From an uncultured Christensenella sp. (GTDB lineage Bacteria > Bacillota > Clostridia > Christensenellales > Borkfalkiaceae): a stretch of 64,000 nt of DNA. Shown here in pieces: positions 15,654 through 22,945 of the stretch. The notes below the pieces were generated by a model. That model was not told the DNA's origin, did not search any database, and saw only the letters and a program-made list of their open reading frames with translations. Numbering within the stretch: the stretch's first letter is position 1; each line of letters opens with the position of its first letter. A program made the translations under genes and the position numbers. The stretch spans positions 177,108 through 241,107 of the forward strand of contig CAJTJC010000001.1 of the NCBI GenBank assembly GCA_910576655.1, given 5' to 3'.

Positions 15654-15921
15654 TTAATCGAACATACTCTCCGCAACAAGCCGCACACCGTACTTAATTC
15701 CGCATTTGAATGTTGCACGCAACATTATATCCGTTTGCGCCACTTCGTTCTCTATAAATCTTTCGAGGTAATCTTTTTGCTCGTCCGTAAGCGTCTCGTT
15801 TAATTTGTCGTAAAATTTAAGCGCTCTTTCGGATGCTTTACGAAATTCCTTATTTTCTTGTACCTTTCCCGTTAACCGTTTGATTTGTTACGTAAATGAA
15901 ATCAATAACCGAATGTTTCAT
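15654..15921 (-). pseudogene. Frameshifted small protein gene next to XRE regulator
   Basis: The minus strand has a good AAGAGGA ribosome binding site and ATG (15921) starting MKHSVIDFIYVTNQ, but this frame stops after 23 codons. The next frame then continues as KVQENKEFRKASERALKFYD and ends ESMFD at 15654. Together they would make a single ~89-residue helical protein; the total length is one base over a multiple of three. It resembles small clostridial proteins with an MK-S-hydrophobic N-terminus (DUF6809-like by recollection, not verified). Either a true one-base indel or a sequencing error. It is divergent from the XRE gene. Confidence 0.6.
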
Positions 15922-15954
15922 TTTTTTCCTCTTATTTATAGTTTCTTAAATTAA

Positions 15955-16011
15955 AGAATATCACACGCTAGGCGTGTATATCAAGCAATTTACACGGTTT
16001 TCGTGTATAAT
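15955..16011. promoter_or_regulatory. Divergent promoters with two ACACG-N5-CGTGT operators
   Basis: Two palindromes of identical layout, ACACG-N5-CGTGT, lie at 15963-15977 and 15992-16006, with centres 29 bp apart. The first is within the spacer of a minus-strand promoter (TTGATA 15984-15979, TATTCT 15960-15955, 18-bp spacer) for the frameshifted gene. The second abuts the TATAAT (16006-16011) of the plus-strand XRE gene. Binding by the XRE protein to both, as repressor and autoregulator, is the natural inference. The XRE promoter has no good -35. Confidence 0.7.
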
Positions 16012-16017
16012 TCAAAT

Positions 16018-16218
16018 ATGAGTTTTAAAGAAAATTTGAAAGCTGCATTACAAAACAATAATATGTCTCAAATGCAACTATCAGAAAAATTAGGAACGAC
16101 ACAACAAACCGTCAGCAGATGGGTTAACGGCATTAACGAACCCGACCTGTCTACACTAATCGAAATCTGCAAGATATTAAACGAAACCCCTAATTCTCTT
16201 TTGGGTTTTGACGATTAA
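16018..16218 (+). CDS. Small XRE-family transcriptional regulator
   Basis: A 66-residue protein consisting almost only of a helix-turn-helix of the XRE/Cro family: MSQMQLSEKLGTTQQTVSRW at about residues 20-39, followed by the usual INEPDLSTLIEICKIL. I place the start at the ATG at 16018, not at an in-frame ATG at 16003 that lies in the operator and upstream of the -10. There is no ribosome binding site; the TATAAT ends 6 nt before the ATG, so the mRNA is predicted leaderless. It likely controls itself and the divergent gene through the twin operators. A terminator follows. Confidence 0.85.
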   Translation: MSFKENLKAALQNNNMSQMQLSEKLGTTQQTVSRWVNGINEPDLSTLIEICKILNETPNSLLGFDD

Positions 16219-16233
16219 TAATGAGACAGAATT

Positions 16234-16259
16234 CCCGACTTTATCAGTCGGGGTTTTTT
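16234..16259 (+). terminator. Intrinsic terminator of the XRE gene
   Basis: CCCGACT (16234-16240) pairs with AGTCGGG (16246-16252) around a 5-nt loop, followed by a T-run. It lies 15 nt after the XRE stop codon. Confidence 0.85.
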
Positions 16260-16282
16260 ATACAAAAATTTTACTTTGCCTA

Positions 16283-16311
16283 TTGAAAAGCGAGTTATTC
16301 CATAGTATAAT
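16283..16311 (+). promoter_or_regulatory. Promoter of the EF-G-like gene
   Basis: TTGAAA (16283-16288) and TATAAT (16306-16311) with a 17-bp spacer. The predicted start lies about 25 nt before the ATG at 16344, leaving room for the AAGGGG ribosome binding site. Confidence 0.85.
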
Positions 16312-16343
16312 ATAAATATCTGAAATATAAGGGGTAAAAATTT

Positions 16344-18398
16344 ATGGGCATAACAGCAAAAAATATCCGCAACATCGCGGTGGTAGGACACAGCGGCGAG
16401 GGAAAAACCACGCTTTGCGAGGCAATGCTTTTCAACGGCGGCGCAATAGACCGAATGGGCAGAACCGAGGACGGCACTACCGTTATGGACTTCGACGACG
16501 CTGAAAAGGCGAAAAAGCTTTCCGTTTACGCCGCGTGCGCGCACTTCGACTGGAAGGGCGTTAAAATAAACCTTATCGACCTTCCCGGCTTTTACGACTT
16601 CGAGGGCGAACGGCGCGAGGGACTTGCGGCGTGCGGCGCGGCGATACTCGTTATAGGCGCGAACGGAATAATCCCCATCGGCGCGGAAACGGTGATAGAC
16701 TACTGCTTAAAGCTTAAAAAGCCGCTTGTCATATTTATTAACGGAATGGATAAGCCCAACGCGGACTACAAGGGCACGCTTACCGCGCTTAAAGAAAAGT
16801 ATGCAGGCAGACTTGCGCCCATACAGATTCCCGTAATGCAGGGCGAAAAAATGACGGGCTACGTCAACGCGATACAGGAACGCTGCTACGAATTTTCGAC
16901 CTCGGGTCCCAAGGAGGTTCCCCTCCCGCCGGAGCTTAAAGCCGAAATGGAGGAAATGCAGGCGAGCCTTATGGAATCCGCAGCCGAGAATGACGAGTTG
17001 CTGCTTGACAAATATTTCTCGGACGGCAAACTCTCCAAGGAGGACGCTGTTCACGGCATAAGAAAAGGCATACTCACGGGCGGGGTAATTCCCGTTATGG
17101 CGGGCAGCGCGCTGACCAACCGCGGCGTTATAAACCTGCTTGACGAAATCGTTACCTATATGCCCGCCGCTGCCGACAGGCAGAATACGCTTGCGACCGA
17201 CCTTGAAAAAGACGACCTCGTGGCAGTTGCGTGTGAAGAGGACGGACCCTTCGCGGCGCAGGTGTTCAAAACCGTTTACGACCCGTATTCGGGCAGACTG
17301 AGCTATATTAAAATTTTCAGGGGCAAGCTTAAATCGGGCATGACCTTATATAACCCCAACACCGACAGCGAGGAGCGCATAGGTCAGATTTTCGCGCTGC
17401 GCGGCAAAAAGTGCGAGCTTGTGTCCGAGCTTACCGCAGGCGATATAGGCGCGCTGAACAAGCTTTCCTCAACCCTTACGGGGCATACGCTCTGCGCGCA
17501 GGGCACGAAAATTCAGTTCGACCCCATCGCATTCCCCAAGCCCTGCCTTTCGCTTGCGGTGCGCGCAAAGGACAAATCGGACGAGGATAAAGTTTTTGCG
17601 GGCTTCTCGAAGATGTGCGAGGAGGACTATACGCTCGGAGTCGAAAAACGCACCGACACGGGCGAGCTTATCGTCAGCGGTCAGGGCGGAATACATATCG
17701 AAATAGCCGCCAAAAAGCTTAAATCGCGTTACGGCTTCGACGTGATTTTGTCCGAGCCGAAAATCCCATACCGCGAGACTATACGCGCCGTATCCACCGC
17801 CGAGGGCAAGCATAAAAAGCAGTCGGGCGGACACGGACAGTACGGACACTGCAAGGTGCGCTTCGAGCCGTGCGAAAGCGCGTTCGAATTCGGCGACGAG
17901 GTCGTCGGCGGCGCGGTACCCAAGCAATATATCCCCGCGGTTGAAAAGGGCTTGCGCGAATGTATGACGCGCGGAGTGCTTGCCGATTACCCCGTAACGG
18001 GCGTGCGCGCGGTACTGTTCGACGGCAGCTTCCACGACGTAGACTCTTCGGAAATGGCGTTCAAGCTCGCCGCGGCTCTCGCGTTCAAGGACGGAATATT
18101 AAAAGCCAAGCCCGTATTGTTGGAGCCCGTTATGAAATTAAAGGTCGCCGTTGCAAGCGAGTATCTCGGCGGCGTAATGGGCGACGTTTCGAAGCGGCGC
18201 GGACGCATTTGCGACAGCCATACCGAGGACGGACTTTCGACGGTAATTGCCGAGGTCCCGCTTGCCGAAATTACCAAGTACGCAACCGACCTGCGCGGCA
18301 TTACCCGCGGACAGGGCAAATTCACGACCGAGCTTGCGCGGTATGAAGAGGTGCCCCCTCAGCTCGCCGAAAAAATTATCCTCGAAGCGAAAAAATAG
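16344..18398 (+). CDS. Elongation factor G-like GTPase paralogue
   Basis: A 684-residue translational GTPase with all five EF-G-like domains by length. G1 is GHSGEGKTT at residues 15-23 (canonical EF-G has AHIDAGKTT), G3 is DLPGFYDF at 79-86 and G4 is NGMDKP. The catalytic histidine of DTPGH is replaced by phenylalanine, and the second position of NKMD by glycine. Such changes are typical of the EF-G-like paralogue family in Clostridia, not of the main fusA, which usually sits with rpsL-rpsG. The domain IV-like region RETIRAVSTAEGKHKKQSGG is well kept. A role in translation or ribosome maintenance is likely, not proven. Transcribed alone, with its own promoter and terminator. Confidence 0.85.
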   Translation: MGITAKNIRNIAVVGHSGEGKTTLCEAMLFNGGAIDRMGRTEDGTTVMDFDDAEKAKKLSVYAACAHFDWKGVKINLIDLPGFYDFEGERREGLAACGAAILVIGANGIIPIGAETVIDYCLKLKKPLVIFINGMDKPNADYKGTLTALKEKYAGRLAPIQIPVMQGEKMTGYVNAIQERCYEFSTSGPKEVPLPPELKAEMEEMQASLMESAAENDELLLDKYFSDGKLSKEDAVHGIRKGILTGGVIPVMAGSALTNRGVINLLDEIVTYMPAAADRQNTLATDLEKDDLVAVACEEDGPFAAQVFKTVYDPYSGRLSYIKIFRGKLKSGMTLYNPNTDSEERIGQIFALRGKKCELVSELTAGDIGALNKLSSTLTGHTLCAQGTKIQFDPIAFPKPCLSLAVRAKDKSDEDKVFAGFSKMCEEDYTLGVEKRTDTGELIVSGQGGIHIEIAAKKLKSRYGFDVILSEPKIPYRETIRAVSTAEGKHKKQSGGHGQYGHCKVRFEPCESAFEFGDEVVGGAVPKQYIPAVEKGLRECMTRGVLADYPVTGVRAVLFDGSFHDVDSSEMAFKLAAALAFKDGILKAKPVLLEPVMKLKVAVASEYLGGVMGDVSKRRGRICDSHTEDGLSTVIAEVPLAEITKYATDLRGITRGQGKFTTELARYEEVPPQLAEKIILEAKK

Positions 18399-18403
18399 AA
18401 ACA

Positions 18404-18432
18404 CCGCTCGACTTGCGTCGGGCGGCTTTTTT
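18404..18432 (+). terminator. Intrinsic terminator of the EF-G-like gene
   Basis: CCGCTCGAC (18404-18412) pairs with GTCGGGCGG (18416-18424, one mismatch or bulge) and is followed by CTTTTTTA. It begins 5 nt after the stop codon. Confidence 0.85.
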
Positions 18433-18461
18433 ATACGGAATTTGCAACAGATTAGCGCATA

Positions 18462-18494
18462 AAAAAACGGCGGAGTTTCTCTCCGCCGTTTTTT
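18462..18494 (-). terminator. Terminator of kduD (symmetrical)
   Basis: AAAAAACGGCGGAG (18462-18475) and CTCCGCCGTTTTTT (18481-18494) form a 14-bp perfect stem with a 5-nt loop. On the minus strand it starts at the kduD stop codon and ends in a T-run. It may also stop read-through from the EF-G-like gene. Confidence 0.9.
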
Positions 18495-19246
18495 TATCTG
18501 CCCAGCCAGCCGCCGTCGACCGCAAGCGTAAAGCCGTTTACGTAATCGGAAGCAGCGGAAGCAAGAAAAACCGCCGCGCCAGCCAAATCGTCGGGCGTGC
18601 CCCACCTTCCCGCGGGGATACGCGCAAGTATGTCCGCGCTTCTTTCTCCGTCCTGCCTGAGCTGTTCGGTATTGTTTGTCGCCATATAGCCGGGGGCTAT
18701 CGCGTTTACGTTTATGCCGTAGCGCGCCCATTCGTTGGCAAGCGTCATTGTAATTCCGCGTATACCCGACTTGGAAGCCGCATACGACGGAACGCGTATG
18801 CCGCCCTGAAAGGACAGCATAGAGGCAATATTTATTATCTTGCCGCCCGAGCCCTGTTTTACAAACTGCCGCGCCGCCGCCTGCGACAGAAAGAACGCGG
18901 TTTTCAAATTGACGTTCATAACGCTGTCCCAGTCCTCTTCGGAAAATTCAAGGCTGTCGCATCTTTTGATAAGCCCCGCGTTGTTTACGAGTATATCTAT
19001 CCTGCCGAACTTTTCCGTAGCTTGCTTAATTATTTTATCGACCGCGTCAAGCCCGCTTAAATCTGCGATTATATTGTAAAAGCTATCGCCGAGCATATCC
19101 TGCGTTTCGCTGCTCGGTCTGCGCGAAACGCCCGCAACAAGCGCGCCCGCTTCCGAAAAAGCCTTGCATATCCCTTGACCGAGCCCGGTATTGCTGCCCG
19201 TAACCACGGCAACCTTGCCCGACAAATTGAATAAGTCTAAAATCAT
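18494..19246 (-). CDS. kduD: 2-dehydro-3-deoxy-D-gluconate 5-dehydrogenase (KduD)
   Basis: Short-chain dehydrogenase that interconverts 2,5-diketo-3-deoxygluconate and 2-keto-3-deoxygluconate in pectin and uronate degradation. The 250-residue protein has the NAD site TGSNTGLGQG near residue 16, NNAG, and the catalytic Ser/Tyr/Lys in IASMLSFQGGIRVPSYAASK. The last segment and GYMATNNTEQLR and IPAGRWGTPDDL match KduD closely. The ATG overlaps the stop of the MATE gene (ATGA). No kduI is visible beside it, so its substrate supply must come from elsewhere in the genome. Confidence 0.9.
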   Translation of the reverse strand: MILDLFNLSGKVAVVTGSNTGLGQGICKAFSEAGALVAGVSRRPSSETQDMLGDSFYNIIADLSGLDAVDKIIKQATEKFGRIDILVNNAGLIKRCDSLEFSEEDWDSVMNVNLKTAFFLSQAAARQFVKQGSGGKIINIASMLSFQGGIRVPSYAASKSGIRGITMTLANEWARYGINVNAIAPGYMATNNTEQLRQDGERSADILARIPAGRWGTPDDLAGAAVFLASAASDYVNGFTLAVDGGWLGR

Positions 19247-20736
19247 ATTTCCCCCATGAAAAGCTTTTCCACCTCGCGTTCGGCTACTATTTCACTGTCG
19301 CCGTAGTCGGGGTAGTCCTTTATTAATCCCGAAGATTTTTTCCAGCTGCCCGACAGGTATCTGCCGAGGAAGAACGCGCTTCTCAGCCCCCAGTCGGAAA
19401 CCATACCTATCCATAGCCCCATTGCGCCCAGCTGCGCGCCGACCCACTCGCAGGTTAAAAGATAGCATAGCCCCACGCGCATAAGCAGCATTGAGAACAC
19501 CGACGAGCCCATGACGTACTTCATGTCCGAATTGGCTTTGAGTACGGCGGGCATACCGAACGAAAGCGGATAAGTGACTATCTGTATGGGCAGACAGAGC
19601 AGCAGGCATTGCCAGGCTATATCGCGCGACTCGGGCGAGATGTTGTAAAAGTCGAGCAGCAGCGGCGACATTCCGAACGCAAACGCCACGCAAAGCGCGT
19701 TGCCTACGTAACTTATGCCGAGCATCTTCTTAACGTAGTGCTTTACGCAGCCCATATCCCCCGTGCCGACCGCCTGACCTATTACCGTAAGCACGGACGT
19801 ATTTATTCCGTTGCCGACAATCGAGCTGACGGTGTTGACGTTGTACGCGACCGAGTTAGCCGAGGTGTGGTAGTTAACCAAATCGGTAACGCCGTCGACG
19901 GTTATAACCGTGTTGTATACGCCTATCGATATAAAAGAAATTACGAGAATTTTACCAAGCTGGAAGAAGCTGTTTTCTATACCGCTGGGAATTGCAAGCC
20001 GCAATATGCGCTTTAAAAGCTTGCCGTCGAAGCGGAATTTTTCGAAAATTTTAATGCGTACGAGGTTACTCTTTTTGGTCATAAGCCCGAGCGTGAACGC
20101 CGCGGGGAATATGCGCGCTATCAGCGTACCCAAAGCCACGCCCGCTATACCCAGCTTGAAAACGTAGATAAACAGCGCGTTAAATCCCACGTTTAAACCG
20201 AAGCTGATTATTCCCGAAATCATGGTATTCATACTTTTGCGCTGCGCCCTTAAAAGCGCCGCGCAGGTGTTGAATATGGCAACGAACGGATACGAAGCCG
20301 AATTTATGTAAAAGTATATGTAAGCGTTTTCCTTGGTCGACTCCCCCGATTCGCCGAAAAGCAGTCCCACTATCTGGTTGTTAAGCGCAAGGCAAAGTCC
20401 CGTAAAGAACAGAGAAACGAGCAGGGAAATAACCAAAAGCTGCTTCGCGCTTTTGTTGGCGTCCTCAACCTTTCCGCCGCCGAGAAGCTGCGCGCATATT
20501 ACCGAGCCGCCTACACCGAACGCCGAAAAGAGTTGAATAATAAGGCTTGAAATCTGGTCCACGCCCGTAATTGCCGAAAGTATTTCGTCGGCTGCCGCAC
20601 CCTTCGCGTCCGAAGCCATAAGCCCGTCTATCATACCCAGCGACATCGACAGCGCCGATTCGATAACGATAGGAAGTATCAGAAGAAACAGCGCCTTGCC
20701 AGAAAACAGATTATACTTTTGTTTTACCTTTTCCAT
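19243..20736 (-). CDS. MATE-family multidrug/solute transporter
   Basis: A 497-residue membrane protein with about twelve hydrophobic segments and MatE-domain features (LFLLILPIVIESALSMSLGM at the start; SMNTMISGIISFGLNVGFNA mid-protein). Family members export drugs or metabolites by Na+ or H+ antiport. It has its own promoter and is translationally coupled to kduD, which suggests co-expression with sugar-acid metabolism, though the substrate cannot be told. The C-terminus carries ~25 extra charged residues. A GGGAGGGT site precedes the start. Confidence 0.88.
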   Translation of the reverse strand: MEKVKQKYNLFSGKALFLLILPIVIESALSMSLGMIDGLMASDAKGAAADEILSAITGVDQISSLIIQLFSAFGVGGSVICAQLLGGGKVEDANKSAKQLLVISLLVSLFFTGLCLALNNQIVGLLFGESGESTKENAYIYFYINSASYPFVAIFNTCAALLRAQRKSMNTMISGIISFGLNVGFNALFIYVFKLGIAGVALGTLIARIFPAAFTLGLMTKKSNLVRIKIFEKFRFDGKLLKRILRLAIPSGIENSFFQLGKILVISFISIGVYNTVITVDGVTDLVNYHTSANSVAYNVNTVSSIVGNGINTSVLTVIGQAVGTGDMGCVKHYVKKMLGISYVGNALCVAFAFGMSPLLLDFYNISPESRDIAWQCLLLCLPIQIVTYPLSFGMPAVLKANSDMKYVMGSSVFSMLLMRVGLCYLLTCEWVGAQLGAMGLWIGMVSDWGLRSAFFLGRYLSGSWKKSSGLIKDYPDYGDSEIVAEREVEKLFMGEI

Positions 20737-20764
20737 TCGTTACCCTCCCTCTGAGTGTCGCACC

Positions 20765-20793
20765 ATTGTACTACACCACGCGGATAAAGGCAA
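20765..20793 (-). promoter_or_regulatory. Promoter of MATE-kduD
   Basis: TTGCCT (20793-20788) and TACAAT (20770-20765) with a 17-bp spacer on the minus strand, about 30 nt before the MATE start. Confidence 0.6.
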
Positions 20794-20812
20794 GCGAATG
20801 AACGACGAAAAA

Positions 20813-22306
20813 TCAGTTGTTTTTATATTTACCGTCGGTGCAGGTAACGCGGAAAAATTTAAAGGTCGCGCTGCCGCCGAAGGTTTCAGAGCGGGCGTAT
20901 ATTCCCATTTTCGCACCCGTCCACGCCCCGCGCGACGCGTAAAATTTATGCGTGAACGCGCTGCCGCCGAACGTAAACCTGTACGTAAGTTTATTCCTTT
21001 CCTCGTACCTTGCCGAAAGCTGAAAGGTGACGTACGGCTCGTCGTAGGGTTGGCTTTGGCAAAGCGTTTCGTCCGCGCCGCCGCCCACGCTACCCTTGCG
21101 TATTTCAAGGTAGTTGCGACCGTTTTTCCTTACCACGCAAATATACGCGTAGCTTTTGCCGAACATCACGAAGCCCGTTTCGTCGCCGTCGTTTATAAGG
21201 TCGAGGCGGCACTTAGTCTTTACCGTAAAGTTAAGATACGGTATTTTCTGCATAAAAAGGTTGGGCATATCCCCCAGCGAATTGCTTTCGTAAGGAATAC
21301 AGTTCAGCCTTAGCCCCCGCCTCATAGAGTACCAGTCAAGCCCCTTGTTCGCTGGCGTCTGCCATTTAAGCGAAAGACTTTCGCCGTCGAAACCGTCGTC
21401 GGGGTCAAGCGTAAAATCGGTTACGCAGTCCACGGGGTACTCGCCCTCTGTCACGGGCTCGCCGGCAATTTCGCCGTCCGTCACGCCGCAAAGCGGCCAG
21501 CCGGCAACCCACCTTACGGGCTGCAAATGCACTACCCTGCCGTACGCGCCCATATCCTGAAAATGCACGAACGCCCAGTTTGCTCCGTCCACGTCTACGA
21601 GCGCGCCCTGATGGGGGCCGTTGACGTCGCTGTCGCCCTGAGCTAAAATAACCTTGCTTTCGTAAGGACCGTATATATCCCGCGACCTTAGCGCAACCTG
21701 CCAGCCCGAAGTAACCCCGCCGCACGGCGCGGTTATATAGTAGTACCCGCCGCGCTTTAAAAATTTGGGGCCCTCGATTTTGGGACAGACGGCGTGCCCG
21801 TCGAACACCTTTTTATAGGAATACGCGCGCCGTTGCAAAAGCTCGTCCGTTTCGAAAACCGCAAGCTCGGAATTGAACCCCGCGCGGCTTTTTGCAAACG
21901 CGAACACGACGTAGCACCTTCCGTTATCCCATATAGGGCAGGGGTCCTCGTATCCGCTGCCCGTAAGCAGCGGGCGCAACGGCGACCATTCGCCGAACGG
22001 GTCGTCCGTTTCTGAAACGAATATACCCTCGTCGGGGAAGGGAATAAGGCAGTAATATCTGCCGTCGCGGTAGCGTATTGACGGCGCCCACGCACCGTTG
22101 CCGTGCTTGACCTTATCGTACCCCGCGAACGGAATTTCGTCGAAAACGTAGTTGACAAGCCGCCACTGCACGAGGTTTTTAGAGTGCAGCACGGGCACCC
22201 CCGGCACGTGGTTGAAGCTTGACGCAACCATAAAAAAATCGTCGCCGACGCGTATTACGTCGGGGTCGGAATAGTCCGCCTGTATAACGGGATTGGTATA
22301 TTTCAT
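20813..22306 (-). CDS. Glycoside hydrolase family 43 (beta-xylosidase/arabinofuranosidase type)
   Basis: A 497-residue enzyme with an N-terminal five-bladed propeller of GH43 and a C-terminal beta-sandwich (from about residue 300) typical of GH43 beta-xylosidases. The catalytic base is probably D14 (YSDPDVI), the transition-state aspartate D121 (YEDP) and the general acid E178 (KIEGPKF). There is no signal peptide, so it is likely cytoplasmic and acts on imported oligosaccharides from xylan or arabinan. Exact specificity is not clear. It is transcribed alone from a consensus promoter, downstream in orientation of nothing obvious. Confidence 0.88.
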   Translation of the reverse strand: MKYTNPVIQADYSDPDVIRVGDDFFMVASSFNHVPGVPVLHSKNLVQWRLVNYVFDEIPFAGYDKVKHGNGAWAPSIRYRDGRYYCLIPFPDEGIFVSETDDPFGEWSPLRPLLTGSGYEDPCPIWDNGRCYVVFAFAKSRAGFNSELAVFETDELLQRRAYSYKKVFDGHAVCPKIEGPKFLKRGGYYYITAPCGGVTSGWQVALRSRDIYGPYESKVILAQGDSDVNGPHQGALVDVDGANWAFVHFQDMGAYGRVVHLQPVRWVAGWPLCGVTDGEIAGEPVTEGEYPVDCVTDFTLDPDDGFDGESLSLKWQTPANKGLDWYSMRRGLRLNCIPYESNSLGDMPNLFMQKIPYLNFTVKTKCRLDLINDGDETGFVMFGKSYAYICVVRKNGRNYLEIRKGSVGGGADETLCQSQPYDEPYVTFQLSARYEERNKLTYRFTFGGSAFTHKFYASRGAWTGAKMGIYARSETFGGSATFKFFRVTCTDGKYKNN

Positions 22307-22333
22307 AGACCGCCTCTTTCAAGTTATATCTAA

Positions 22334-22362
22334 ATTATAATTGCGCCGCGTCCATTTGTCAA
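22334..22362 (-). promoter_or_regulatory. Promoter of the GH43 gene
   Basis: Full consensus TTGACA (22362-22357) and TATAAT (22339-22334), 17-bp spacer, minus strand; the GH43 start with its AGAGGCGG site lies 27 nt downstream. Confidence 0.85.
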
Positions 22363-22374
22363 GGGCGAATAAGC

Positions 22375-22400
22375 GCGGGGCGGCAATTTGCCGCCCCGCG
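22375..22400 (-). terminator. GC-rich hairpin after the GNAT gene
   Basis: GCGGGGCGGC and GCCGCCCCGC arms around a short AT loop form a very stable hairpin 2 nt after the GNAT stop codon. The T-tract on the minus strand is poor, so this is a likely but imperfect terminator or 3'-end stabiliser of the pot operon. Confidence 0.6.
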
Positions 22401-22402
22401 CA

Positions 22403-22945
22403 TCAAAGCCTTTTATACATTCTTATTATATCGAAGCTTTCGCCGTTCACGCGCGAGTGGTCGGGTATACGACCGCACTCGGTAAACCCCAGCCGTTCGT
22501 ACAGCTTGCGCGCCCGCGTGTTTTCGGAATAAACTTCTAACTCCATCTGTTCGAAGCCCGCCTTCTTTGCTTCGGCAAGCAGCCTTTCAAGCGTTATCCC
22601 GCCAAGACCCATTCCCGTAAATTCGCGCAAAAGCGCAATGCCGCACGAGGCGCGGTGAGCCGTCCTGCGGGACGCCGTTTTGCCCGCATACGAGCAGTTG
22701 CCCGCGTACCGTCCGTCGACGAACACCAAAAGCATAAGCGAGTGCGGGTCGGAGTTGTTTTTTTCTATAAACGCTTTTTCCTGTTCGACGGTAAACGATA
22801 TCTCGTCCGCGTCCATGGCGAGAAAGGGCGTTTCGCCCGTAACCTTTTTATACGCTTCGAGCAGCATTTCGCCGTCGTCGGCAGTGGCGCAGCGGAAAAG
22901 AACCTCTCTTCCGCGGTATATTGTTTTTTCTTGCTCTACAATCAT
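22403..22945 (-). CDS. GNAT-family N-acetyltransferase
   Basis: A 180-residue acetyltransferase with the GNAT core: GIALLREFTGMGLGGITLER includes the acetyl-CoA pyrophosphate loop (R/Q-x-x-G-x-G/A), followed by VYSENTRARKLYERLGFTEC. Its ATG overlaps the potD stop codon by 4 nt, so it is the last gene of the polyamine-type transporter operon. Acetylation of an imported polyamine is an attractive inference but the family is too varied to be sure. Confidence 0.8.
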   Translation of the reverse strand: MIVEQEKTIYRGREVLFRCATADDGEMLLEAYKKVTGETPFLAMDADEISFTVEQEKAFIEKNNSDPHSLMLLVFVDGRYAGNCSYAGKTASRRTAHRASCGIALLREFTGMGLGGITLERLLAEAKKAGFEQMELEVYSENTRARKLYERLGFTECGRIPDHSRVNGESFDIIRMYKRL

